A DNA stretch of 64,000 nt from Bretschneidera sinensis. Its lineage: Eukaryota > Streptophyta > Magnoliopsida > Brassicales > Akaniaceae. Both the position numbers and the translations under genes were made by a program. Location: assembly GCA_023935145.1 (NCBI GenBank), contig CM043700.1, positions 66,374,120 to 66,438,119 on the forward strand, read 5' to 3'. Below are positions 10,938 to 21,292 of the stretch, one piece after another. The notes beneath the pieces are model-generated. The model made no database searches. It was given only the letters and a program-made list of their open reading frames with translations, and was not told where the DNA came from. Every line of letters begins with the position of its first letter. Position 1 is the first letter of the stretch.

Positions 10938-12275
10938 TGATAGGTGCTTAAATATTCATATTTAAGCCCCCTTATTTACATTTGTTAGGTCCTTAATTAC
11001 ATTAATTTTATCTCTTTTACTCCATTTGTGTGTTTCACATATGTTTTTATAGGTTTTCGAAGAAAAGAAGTAGTTTTGGCACTTAAAGGAAGAAGCCTGG
11101 AAATCCTGGAGCAGTCACTGGTCAATCTGCGATCGATCGCACCATGCAATGCGATCAAGTGCACATTGCGATCGTGCGCATAGAAGAGGGATCGAGCGCA
11201 GTACTGCGATTGAGCGCAAGATGCGTGCGATCGAGTGCACATATACGGGCGTGAACAGTCAACTGCAGAACCCTGTTTTGGAAATAAAGAGTTTTTGTCG
11301 GTTTAGGAAATTTAGGGTTTCCTACACCTCTTAGGACTTCTCAAAGACCTATAAATACACCTGTAAAACACACACAACAGGAGATGATAACTTAAAGAAC
11401 ACTTCTCTTAGCTTTTACTTGGAGTTGTAAGCGTTGGGAGAGAATTGACGCCTCTTCTCTCGGGTTTGTTCTTCCCTTATGTTTAGTTTATATATGATGT
11501 TTACTTTAGACAGCATGTGTAACTAACTTTCTTATAGGGCTCGATTAAAGCCCTAGTTATGCTTTCTCATATATTTATGCATTTATAAATCTTTGCCAAT
11601 AGCCTTTATGATGTTGCTTAACTTGATTAATGTCTGGGCTTATTTAAGTTCCTCATATGTATGTGTATATCCAATGTATGCATGTGGTATGGACCTATTA
11701 GTTAGATCAATTTGGATGACCGAGTCTTGGGTCTAACATTAGTAATAAGGGATATCTTATCCGGATACCCGGATTAATCAACATGGGAAACTGAGAGTAG
11801 ATACCATGCCCTAGGTCTCATGTGGTTGTCGATTTCCATAGTACTTATGCTTTCTTAAGGAACAACTCAAGCAGATACCATGCTGAATCCCTTAAAGAAG
11901 AAAAGAGTTAGAGTAGATACCATGCCTAACTCGTTGCTTAGGGAAATCAATAGCTTAAGGAGTAGATACCATGCCCTTAGGTTGACAACCAGTAGGTATA
12001 CATGATAAGGCTAGTGCACTGATACCTTATACAATTGGAAAAGTATGACTAGTGGTGGATATCAAAGCCCTATGTCTTTATTTTTATCAAATCACACACA
12101 ATAGTTATTTTATTTCTTTTTACTTAAAGAAACTAATTCTAAAAACCGAACTTTACCAATCCTTGTGGAGATGACCTTGCTTTCGCACACTATACTACAC
12201 TGTTGACCTCGTGAACTTGCAAGTAAAACGAGTGTGATTATTTGCTCATTTATTTAGGTAGATAATCGCTCAACA
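10938..12275 (+). mobile_element. Athila-type LTR, 3' LTR of E2
   Basis: Starts TGATAGGTGC after the tract AAGTTTTGGGGTG and ends CAACA at 12275, where minus-strand copia sequence begins. U3 has a palindrome array (11126-11240) followed by TATAAATA at 11350-11357. The 3' half carries four copies of a motif like AGTAGATACCATGCC (about 11796-11975). Confidence 0.75.
11796..11975 (+). repeat. Degenerate LTR-internal repeat AGTAGATACCATGCC
   Basis: The motif (or GCAGATACCATGC) occurs near 11800, 11874, 11911 and 11961 with irregular spacing and similar flanks ending in CTTAGG or CTAGG. Confidence 0.75.
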
Positions 12276-12941
12276 TGCTACTGCCATTCCGAGTTGCAGG
12301 CCTTCCTTTAATGAACAGACCTTCCCCACTTGATGCTTCCCTCACCTTGGATTTAAAATCATGAGCCCTTATAGCATGATCACAATTTCTTTGGTTAGTG
12401 AATCTCTTCCATGTTCAATAGCATTAATCAAACTTTCAAAATAATCAGGAAGAGAATTCAATAATATAGCAGCCAATTGTTCATCCGGGAATGTTATACT
12501 ACAACTAGCCAAATCTTGAACTAGTTTATTAAACACATCAAGATTATCTTGCAACTCTTTATTAGGATCCATTTTAAAAGCAAAGATTCGTTTAAGAAGA
12601 TATATCTTATTAGGGAGAGTCTTGGTAAGAAATAACCCATTTAGTTTCTTCCAAATGATAGCTGGATCTTCCGTGTCTCCACATTCATTTGTCACACTAT
12701 CCGATATATGCAGAAAGATGGTGTTGTACGCCATTTTCTTCATCTCATTCCGCTGGACCTCCGTGATACTTGCTGAAAAATCATCATCTTCTCCAATAGC
12801 CAAGTCCACCTTTTGTTGTATAAGAACAACCTTGATTTTTCTGCTTCCAAAGGGTAAAGTCTCCCTTTCCATCAAACTTCTCAATAATGAAATTTGAACC
12901 CATCTTGGGGAAAAAATCTCATATTTATGCAACACCCACAA
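12276..12941 (-). pseudogene. Copia gag (UBN2-type)
   Basis: An open stretch of 190 codons (12941-12369) shows the plant copia gag pattern: W-x-x-L-x-x-x-F near residues 91-98, a leucine-rich middle and LLNSLPDYFESLINAI near 165-180. The first about 45 residues of this frame are not family-like; the expected gag N-terminus (EKFDGKGDF..LW) is in another frame just upstream, so a frameshift lies near 12845. Beyond 12369 gag-like sequence continues to the junction at 12276. It would form virus-like particles in a live element; here it is a remnant. Confidence 0.72.
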
Positions 12942-13091
12942 TTTCTTTCCAACTTCTAAATCTCAAGAACACGATCAAATCTGGATCCCAGCACCGTTCT
13001 TAAACCTCAAGAGCTCGATCAGATCTTGATCTCAACTCCGTTCTTGAATCACCCAAGAAGTTTTCTTTGATTCTTGGAGCCTTGCTCCGAT

Positions 13092-13106
13092 CTAGCTCTA
13101 ATACCA
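13092..13106 (-). other. Primer binding site, initiator tRNA-Met type
   Basis: TGGTATTAGAGCTAG on the minus strand, one base after the LTR end. It differs from the usual TGGTATCAGAGC by one base. Confidence 0.8.
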
Positions 13107-13107
13107 C

Positions 13108-13986
13108 TGTTGAGAAAATCACCACAAGAAATCCCAGGTTGTGATCTTTCCCAAACACCCAAATCCAGAATGATTTGTACAAAACTGAAACAAGAATCAA
13201 AGCATAAAAGAGAACACAAGCAATTGTTATCGAGGTTTGGCAATGTGCCTACGTCCCCGTGAGCTCCTCCGAGCACTCTGCACTAAATCAATTGAGTTCT
13301 TACAATTACAGCAACATCCCTTCAAGAAACCTCTTGTTCTTGAAGAATGAAAGAAGAGAAAAGAAAGAGATAAGAACTAAGTGTTTCCCTGAAATTTTCC
13401 CCAAGAAAATTCCAATTACAAAGCTCTTGAATCCCCAATCTTGACTACTCTCTCTCACTAAAAGACCTCTCCAGATTTGAGATCCTTTCTCTCTAAACAA
13501 CCAGCCTCTCTTGAATGAATCTCTCTTGTGTTTTTGTGTCTTTGCACTCTCCCACTTGTTGTTATGTCTTGATCTACTTTGATTACTCCTAGATAACCCT
13601 TTATATAGGGCAATGACCACCTCATCCAATCTTTGAGATCACTCTCAACCCTTAGATCTCAAGAACCAAAGACTCATGGCTCTCTAAGAGTCAAAGTGAA
13701 CCTGTACATTTTAACCAAGTCCCACGCACCATCTCAAAGTGCTGATTAATTGGTGTCAGGTGTGCTTCGTGCTGAGGCTTGGAATAGGGCATGCCGCAGT
13801 TCAGAAGTGGGGAAACTTGCTGCTTTGCTGAAGGCCGCGGCGCGGATAGGCTGGGCCGAGCACTGCCTGGAGGGGAGGAGCTTTTGAACATGCTGGAGGC
13901 CGTGGCGCCCAAGGCTGGGCCACGGCACACAGCCATACTTGATGCTGACCATTTTCACTTGTTTAATTCTTTGACAAATCCCAACA
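13108..13986 (-). mobile_element. Copia 5' LTR
   Basis: 879 bp with TGTTGGG..CAACA ends on the minus strand, directly followed by the initiator tRNA-Met primer site. Confidence 0.78.
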
Positions 13987-13989
13987 CAA

Positions 13990-15682
13990 AAAATATGTCC
14001 TTAGGTCGGCTAGGGTTGGAGAGAGGGCTTACGATGTCCTTTTGAGCCACGTGCTCTATGAACTATATGGGTACGAACACTATATGAGGGCCGGGCTCCG
14101 AATTTCTTTCCATCCCTTCTTCTGTGCAGTGCTAAGGTATTTTGACATAACACTGTGCCAGCTGGTATAGAACTCGGTGTCGTTGATTATGGCCTTCATC
14201 TATGTCAGCACGGAGGTGGGGGGACTGATGAATATTGATGTTTTCAAGGCCAACTTCCAGATAAGTAAGCACGGCCAAACTGGATAGGTTGTCATTTGTT
14301 CAAGGGTGAAGAGAAGACTGTTAAAGAAGACATATTTTTTTATTAAAAGGTGGAAAAAGTCCTTCTTTTTCATCCAAATCAGGAGGGGTTTTAGGGACCC
14401 GCTCACTTGGAGTCTAGATCAAGCAGGAAAATTCAAGAAGCTGAGAGTCATAATCCGTGAGCAGGAGACCCTGAACGCAATGGTGGTTGCGCCAATGTAC
14501 ATGAAGGTCTTGTATGATAATGAGGAGTTGGAGAGGCATGGCCTTTGACCCCCATGCCCTGAGGAATCTATAGAGAGTGGTAACCCCCCTGTGCCCGCTA
14601 TTTTACACTTAAATCTTTTTCCTTTGCTTTTTATGCCATGCTTCGTGCTATTGTCTGTTCATCTTCTGCTTATGCATTTTTTTATGGTTAGGAAGAGATG
14701 GAGGCGATGGCTAAGGCTAGGGAACGGGCCAGGAAGCTCGCCTTGGAGAGGAAGAAGGTTTTCTAAGTGGAGAAATGGCTTGTTCCTGCCTCAAGAGTGA
14801 AGAAGAGGCCACGGTCCCCTTCTCCTACTCTCATTGACCTGGAGAGCCCTCCCAAGCGCTCCCCTAAGCCAGAGGTTGCTCCAACTATGCCTTAGGCCTT
14901 ATCCTCGTCTCGGGGTGCTGCTTCTAGTATGATGGTCTTCACGCGCAACTAGGGCTTGAAGATAGAGGATTCTATCTTCTCCCACCCTTGGGTGGCCCGG
15001 AGCACCTTTCCTTGAGGGTCCCGCCTTGAAACATACTAGAGCTTTCACGGAAGCCTATCAAGATGCTCTACTCTACTACTAAAACCTTAGCTTCTCAAGT
15101 AAACAACCATTCCATTCCTTTCTTTTTTTTTTTTTTTAATCTCGGCAGCTAATGACCCTTGTCTTGTTTCAGTCGGGCGTGTTGCTAGCGGTGTTGTCGC
15201 ACTGGTGCCTGGATACGGTCGAGAAACTGGACCGGGATCAGTAGCAGATGGACAAGAGTGCCGAGCTCATCTACTAGCTACAAGCGTCTTTGGAGGCGGC
15301 CAACCAGGCCAGGGTCGAGGCCACTTAGGAAAGGGATGCTGCTGTGGCCTCGGAACAATGGCTTAGGTAGGAGGACGAGGTTAATATCCGAACGGTAGTG
15401 AAGGGTGCCCTAGCTGCCTTCAGGGAATCGGCTTCATATTGGAGGGCTATCAAGGAGGAGAGGGGTCTGCAGTACCTTGAGGGCTTCTTAGATGCCAAGA
15501 GGAAAGCGGAGGCCCTCTACCCGGAGATTGATTTCTCTACTCTAGACCTAGTCAGCCCTCTGGAGGAAGAGTCGGCTGCTATCGATGAGGCAAAGATGAC
15601 AGCTCAGGTTGGTGAAGAGGAGTCAGTTGCACAGCCTAGAGGTAAGACCAAGGTTGCGTCCGAGGGGGAGGTTGCCCCTTGA
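13990..15682 (+). pseudogene. Putative gypsy-type transposon ORF (PF04195-like), antisense to its element
   Basis: Translation across 14080-14540 gives the family pattern: ISFHPFFCAVLRYFDITLCQL, a middle with F-K-A-N-F-Q, a WKKSFFFIQ box and a C-terminal LYDNEELERHGL. A plausible intron (GT near 14580, AG at 14691-14692) separates this from a K/R/E-rich segment (14693-14900) and a later coiled-coil-like part ending at 15682, whose last 94 codons are open. In-frame stops (e.g. the TAG at 14168 and several at 14760-15360) show that it is dead. The function of the domain is unknown; it is found with plant gypsy elements. Assignment is by remembered family pattern, not by a search. Confidence 0.62.
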
Positions 15683-15884
15683 GGACTTAGTTTTTGTTCT
15701 TTTCTTTTCCTTTTTTTTTTTTTTTGTATTTCGAGGTCAATAGTGCCTTTGTAAGTTTGTTTACGCACTTTAATGAAATTGCTAGCTTTTTCATCAATTG
15801 GCTTTCTTTATTACAATCATACTTTTGGCTTTACAACCTTAATTCTAAGAGCCACGCTCAAGGTATATACTATTGGTGGAATCT

Positions 15885-16123
15885 TTAGAGATTCTTGGCG
15901 TTCCAAGTGCGGGGAATGGGTTTCCACTTAGTTCTTCGAGCTCGAAGGTTCCAAATCGGCACACCTTTTTAATGTGATATGGGCTTTCCCAGTTTAGGAC
16001 GAGCTTCCCTGTTTCTCATGGACTAGATACTTCGCTCTCTTGGAGGATGAGGTGGTGCAACTTAAAGTTTTGGCTTTGGACACGAGAGTTGCAATATTTA
16101 ACGACTCTTTGCTGATAGACAAC
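15885..16123 (-). pseudogene. Integrase C-terminal (GPY/F) fragment of a gypsy element
   Basis: Minus-strand translation reads YQQRVVKYCNSRV, then a GKLVLNWESPYHIKKV stretch and a FGTFELEELSGNPFP stretch, matching the usual Y-x-x-R-V..N-R-R-V, K-L-x-P-N-W-E-G-P-Y, G-T-Y-E-L-E-D-L-x-G pattern of plant Ty3/gypsy integrase tails. There is at least one stop near 16020. No catalytic core is present. Confidence 0.68.
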
Positions 16124-16237
16124 TAACCAAATTTGAGCTTTATCTCAAGCTTTGTCGATAAGATCGGCGTTCATTCGTAGGGCTTTATCTCGAGCTTTGT
16201 ACCTCGATTTCTAAGTCGATGACTGCTTCAGAGTGAT

Positions 16238-17205
16238 GAGTGCCAAATATTGCATATTTTGGCCCCTTAATTTACATTTGTTAGCTTAGAAATTTGTTAC
16301 TTTGAGTTGTTTTCGTTGTTTTACAGGTTTACAAGCACTTAGAAATGAGTTTCACTAAAATTTCCAGAATTGCCTGTACAGATCAATCATTTTTGTGGAT
16401 TTTACTGTATTGATTCAAGAAGAACCAGGAGATGAGCCATATATGCTTGGAAAGATCCGGATGTCTATTTTTTGAGGAATTTTACGGCTCATAAAAATGA
16501 TTTTTTTAGAGAAAGTTATGGCAGTTCTAGTAGATAAAGGTCAGGCTGTGTGTGATTTCAGCGTGGCGGATCAGTCATTTTTTTGGATTTTACTGTATTG
16601 ATTCAGGAAGAACCAAGAGATGAGCCATTTATTCTTGGAAAGATCTGGATGTCTATTTTCTGAGGAATTTTACGGCTCATAAAAATGATTTTTCTAGAGA
16701 AAGTTATGGCAGTTTTAGTAGATAAAGGTCAAGAAGTGCACCATGCTGCGCTCGAGCGCACAAGACTGTGATCGAGCACACTCGGGCAGTATCCCACATT
16801 GAATTTGAAAGACATTGCACTCTTGAGTTTCCCTATAAAAGCCTCACCTCCCTAAAGCAACTGGTGTGCGATCCGGAGGACTTCTGCTAGCATTTTGGTG
16901 GATCTCGAAGGCTTTGCTACCACGAGGGGAAGCGCCGCCCAATAGTGAGTGGAATTTCTCCCAATGTATAGGCAGTTTTAATTTATTTTTTTTAATTTTA
17001 AAGTTTAATGTTTAGCATTTTTATTGTAAACTTTAGTTTCATAATTATGAGAGGCTAAAATCTTCATCTAAGGTTAAAGATGAAGCCTCGCCATTGTTTG
17101 GCATAATATTTTCAGATTTATTTATACAATTATGATATTTTTAGTATAAATGTTTTGTTCAATTATTTGAGTAAAACATTATGATTAATTTTTTTAAAAT
17201 TGTTA
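16238..17205 (+). mobile_element. Truncated Athila-like LTR
   Basis: Starts TGATGAGTGCC with the following CATATTTTGGCCCCTTAATTTACATTTGTTAG block shared with the LTRs at 5904 and 10938. The block around GATGAAGCCTCGCCATTGTTT (near 17082) matches 6680-6695 of the shared LTR. TATAAAA lies at 16834-16840 with a palindrome at 16747-16760. The 3' end is missing; similarity fades at about 17205. It contains a 188-bp-period duplication. Confidence 0.72.
16381..16735 (+). repeat. Tandem duplication, period about 188 bp, in the LTR
   Basis: The block beginning GATCAATCATTTTTGTGGAT at 16381 recurs from 16569 with few changes, including GAGAAAGTTATGGCAGTT and GTAGATAAAGGTCA at the end of each copy. Confidence 0.88.
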
Positions 17206-17842
17206 AATTGGATATTCCTTATGTTTCATCTGCCGAAAGGTCTATATGATAGGGAGATGGATCTAGAGAAATCTTCCTTGGACTCCAATAGTGATTCGAG
17301 TCAAGGGAAAGAATTATTGAGTAATGCATCGAATCATGGAGAAAATATTTGGAGGTCAAAGAAGAGGAAAAAAGGATGGGAAGAAGATTTTCTTGGGACT
17401 GATTTGTTTGTTTCCAAATCGGTGAAGATCTTTAGGGATTCTAAAGGAGAATCTCAATATTCTTTAAACTCGGGAGCTTCCTTAATGGTTTGGGAGGTTC
17501 TCTTATTTATAAAAGTAAGATGTAAACCCTAAAATATGAACCATTCTAACCAAAGAGGGGGCTCTAAACCTAGGTTTTCTATTTCAAATGGGAGAGAATA
17601 GAACTTTGGTGTATTGGGGTAATGGGTTAGAGTGAGTTTATTGCATGAGAGTTTTTCTCAACTTTTTATCATTCCAAAAACTTGTAACCTACGAGTTTTA
17701 TTAGAAGAATAAAACAATTATGTTGTTGGAAGGATCGTGGATGTATGTAAGAAGTGCCGAACCATGTAAAACTTTGTTTTTGTTCTTTATTTTCTACTGT
17801 TTTATTTTTTCATCGTTTATTATTTTGTACTCTTGCTGTTTT
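17206..17842 (+). other. LTR-like scrap between Athila LTR and LINE
   Basis: Contains an open frame of 110 codons (17200-17532) that I do not recognise (rich in S, K, E). Further on are a TATA-like TTATTTATAAAAG (near 17503) and, at 17735-17775, a stretch ending in GTGCCGAACCATG that resembles the R-U5 part of plant LTRs. I infer a truncated LTR; it could instead be captured host DNA. Confidence 0.35.
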
Positions 17843-17952
17843 ATTTTTTTTTTATCTGTAAATTAAATTCTATTAATAAAAAATAAACAGAAATCACTGG
17901 GCGTTCCCATGAGATATACAAAGAGGGCATAAGCCAAAGATCAAGAGATGCA

Positions 17953-20900
17953 TTACATAAGAAGCCTTAGCTCAGGAAAGTTTGCATAAACTATTCTATA
18001 CACATGGATTTTAATTTTCCTGGCTATACAATTAGGCTGAACTGAGATTCCTTCAAACACTTTAGTATTCCTAGCCATCCAAATGAGGTACACTGTGCTT
18101 ACAAGGGCTGTTCTTTTTGCTTTATCTAGAGGACTTTTACCTTTTGCTTCCTTATGGATCCATTCGGTTGCACTAGATAGAGTATTCATTTCTATTTTGC
18201 AACCTAACCAGAACCTGATAGTAGCCCATATAGCTTTACTGATCCGACAGGAAAAGTAAAGATGGTCAATTGTCTCATCACTCTCTCTACACAGAGGGGC
18301 AAATACTGTTCACCCCTATCACATGAAGCTTGTCTTTAGTGAGCAGTTTCCCTTTGATAGCCAACCATAGAATGAAAGAATGCTTAGGGATGCAGGAACT
18401 GTCCCATACTATTGGAGCCCAAGTAACAATGTTACGTCTAGGCCGAATGCTGTTGTAGACCTTCTTGGTACTGAGTTGATTATGGTCTTCCCATTCTAGC
18501 ATCTTAGATTGAGCCCTTTGAATGGACTCTTCTGAAGAAATAAGTCCATCTTTAATCTCTAGAATCTTTTTCCAAAGAGGGGAGTCATCATGTTTAGGAG
18601 ATGCTTCCCACAAAGGTCTTCCCTGTAAATAGTAATGGTGAACCCATCTGACCCATATGAAGTCTTTTTTATGATGAATGTTCCATAAGGCTTTTGATAA
18701 AAGAGCTTTGTTCCAGCTTTTAAGGTCCATTAGGCCTAGACCTCCTTCCAATTTAGGATTACAGACTTCACTCCAAGCAACTAAAGCCTTCCTGGATCCA
18801 GAGTTCCTTCCACTCCAAAGGAAGGCTCTACACATACTAATGATTTTCTCCAAAATATTGGCAGGAATTGGAAAGATAGCCAACCAGAAGCATTCCACAC
18901 CTTGAATCACATATTTTATCAACTCTGTTCTTCCAGCATAGGATAAGGAAGAACCAGCCCACGTAGTAATGTAGGAAGATAGTTTATCAATTAGAGGAAA
19001 GTAATGTGCAGCATTCAATCTAGAAGAAGCCAAAGGAACTCCCAAGTACCTGAAAGGCATACTCACTTCTTCCATTCCATTGATTCTTCTGATTTCAATA
19101 AGCTCTGATAAGTGGACCCCAGCATGAAAGATATTAGACTTTGGCAAGCTAGCTTTAAGCCCTGAGCATTCACTAAAAATCTACATGCAGTTCATAATCT
19201 GGCCAACTGATCTAGCTTCCCCTCTTGCAAATAGAATGAGATTATCAGCAAAAGCAAGATGGGTGATTTTAACTCTTTCACATTTAGGATGGAATTTGAA
19301 GTCCTCCTCAACTTTTAATCTTGCCAGCAGTCTAGAGAGATATTCTAGACTTAGCCCAAACAAGAAAGGGGATAAAGGATTCCCTTGCCTTAGGCCCCTC
19401 TTACCAGCAAAAAAACCATACAAGCTCCCATTTATTGATAAGTAGGTTGTAATAGTTACACATTCCATAACCCATCCTCTGAACCTGTCTGGAAATCCAA
19501 GACTAGAAAGCATGCTATCCAAAAAACCCCAATTCACAGTGTCATATGCCTTCCGGAGATCAATCTTTATCATGCATCTTGGGGAAATCCTCTTCCTACT
19601 ATACTTCCTCAGAAGCTCCTGGACTATATAGATGTTTTCTATCATACTTCTTGACTTAATGAAGGTTGCCTGGGCTGGGTTTACAATACTAACCAGAATA
19701 AGGGAGAGCTTAGCAGCCATAATTTTAGAAATTACCTTGTACACCACATTGCAGCAAGCAATGGGCCTGAAGTCTTCCACCTTTGAAGCTTGCTTAGTCT
19801 TTGGGATCATAACAAGAGCAGAGTGATTAATCTGCTTCAGTAGTTTCCCATTTCTAAAAAATTCCTTAACAGCCTCAACCACCTCCACCTTGGTATGCTC
19901 CCAGGATTTCTTGAAAAAGCATGATGTGTAGCCATCAGGGCCTGGGGACTTGTCTTCCCCAATACTGAAAAAAGCATCTTTGATTTATTCATCTGTGACC
20001 TCCTTAACTAAACTAGCAGCTTGGTTCTCTATAACTCTAGGGCCTTCATCAATTACCTCTGGAACAATAGGACTACAGGGGCTAGAGGACCCCAAAAGAT
20101 TCTCATAGAAGTTAAGGAATTCCCTCATAACTTCAGCCTTAGATATTGTCTGAGAGCCTGCAGCTGTTTCCACAGCAGCAATATGGTTCCTACTAGATTT
20201 TCTCCTCATCATGGCATGGAAGAACTTAGACCCTCTGTCACTATTCATAAAAAACTTGCATTTAGCCTGTTGAGAGAAGAAGCTTCTTTCTGCCTCTGCA
20301 AGTTTAAAAGCTTTAAGCTTTAACTCAGCTACCTTCATTTGGAGCTCATTATTAGTGAAGTTCTAATACAGGGCCATTTGGAGATTAACCAGCTCTTTAG
20401 AAGCTTCCTCAGCCCTAGCAGAAATATGGCTGAAGTGTTTCTCATTCAACTTCTTGAGATGGCCTTTTAGAAGTTTCATATTCCTACACAGCTTGAACAT
20501 GTTAGAACAAACCAAATTCCTGCTCCAGTTGTTTCTAACAGTCTCAGCAAACTGCTCATGATCAGCCCACATGTTGAAGAATTTGAAAGATCTCTTTCCC
20601 CCTCTTCCCTCTTCAAACAAGGTAACAATGCACGGAGAATGGTCAGATAAACATCCTGATGGAGGAAATCTAGCAAAGGCCTTCAAACCATTCTGAATCC
20701 AAATGCTATTCACCAATGCTCTATCAAGCTTGCACCATATGTGGTTATTAGACCATGTGAAATGACAGCCAGAATAATTGATATCAGATAGCCCTGTCTC
20801 TCTACAATAATTAGCAGGGTCCCTCAGCTCATATTCAGAGACAGGTAAGCCATTAGCTTTCTCATCAATAGCAAAAACATTGTTGAAATCCCCCATCACT

Positions 20901-21292
20901 AACCAAGGAACATCATTATCATGACTGAAATTACATAGGTTATCCCACAAAGGCCTTCTAGATACAATAGAATTAAAACCATAAACAAAACTTACAACAA
21001 ATCTAATTGAGGAAGTTAAGCATTTAGCATTACAATGAATTACTTGAGGACTTGAATCAATTACTGAGATACTGACCTTAGAGGGATCCCATAGGATAAC
21101 TATTCTGCCATCTTCATGGGATTGGAAGTTGTTGTACTGTTTCCACAATCTGAATTTGTTTGCCATGATCTTTCCCAACTTCGATTCTAGAATCCGCATA
21201 ATGTCAATGGTATTACTCTTAATGAGGTGGAGGACCCCATTATGTTTCAGAGGTTTATTTAAACCCCTGATATTCCAGCAAGCAACTCTCAT
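17953..21292 (-). pseudogene. LINE ORF2: endonuclease, reverse transcriptase, zf-RVT
   Basis: ATG at 21292-21290. Domains in order: AP-type endonuclease (CWNIRGLN near residue 5, MGDFN near 147, SDHSP near 240), RT (IPKTKQASKVEDFRPIACC, DLRKAYDTVNW, GLRQGNPLSPFLF, then AFADNLILF), and a zf-RVT-like C-P-L-C..H..F..C tail near 18310-18230. In-frame stops lie near 20363, 19987 and 19182, and a frameshift lies at about 18300, just inside the zf-RVT; the last segment ends at 17953. The RT box is F-A-D-N where the family has F-A-D-D, so a catalytic aspartate is changed. The ORF would nick and reverse-transcribe at the target in a live element. Confidence 0.88.

Larger units (their letters stand above)
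7248..12275 (+). mobile_element. Athila-type deletion derivative E2 (gag-PR only)
   Basis: Primer site, a leader, gag-protease, then directly the Athila 3' non-coding region and an LTR at 10938-12275. RT, RNase H and integrase are completely absent. The junction lies at about 9520-9560, where the sequence enters the block TTAAACTTAGTGCTCATGGG also found in E1 at 4644. The two flanking LTRs have equal length by my boundaries (1338 bp) but are clearly diverged, so this is not a simple single insertion. Confidence 0.78.
12276..13986 (-). mobile_element. Truncated copia element (5' LTR, primer site, gag)
   Basis: Read on the minus strand: LTR 13986 to 13108 (starts TGTTGGGATTTG, ends CTCAACA), primer site 13106-13092, then gag to 12276, where it is cut off by the end of the Athila LTR. 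The rest of the element (protease to 3' LTR) is not in the window at this place. Insertion of the Athila element into copia gag, or a later deletion, would both give this junction. Confidence 0.8.
13987..16237 (-). mobile_element. Tat-type Ty3/gypsy remnant with antisense accessory ORF
   Basis: The minus strand holds an integrase C-terminus (16123-15885). Immediately 3' of it in element orientation, the plus strand holds a transposase_28-like ORF (13990-15682). Known: several Tat-lineage plant elements have an extra antisense ORF between integrase and the 3' LTR, some with this domain. The layout here fits; RT and other pol parts are missing, and no LTR of this element was recognised. Confidence 0.6.
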
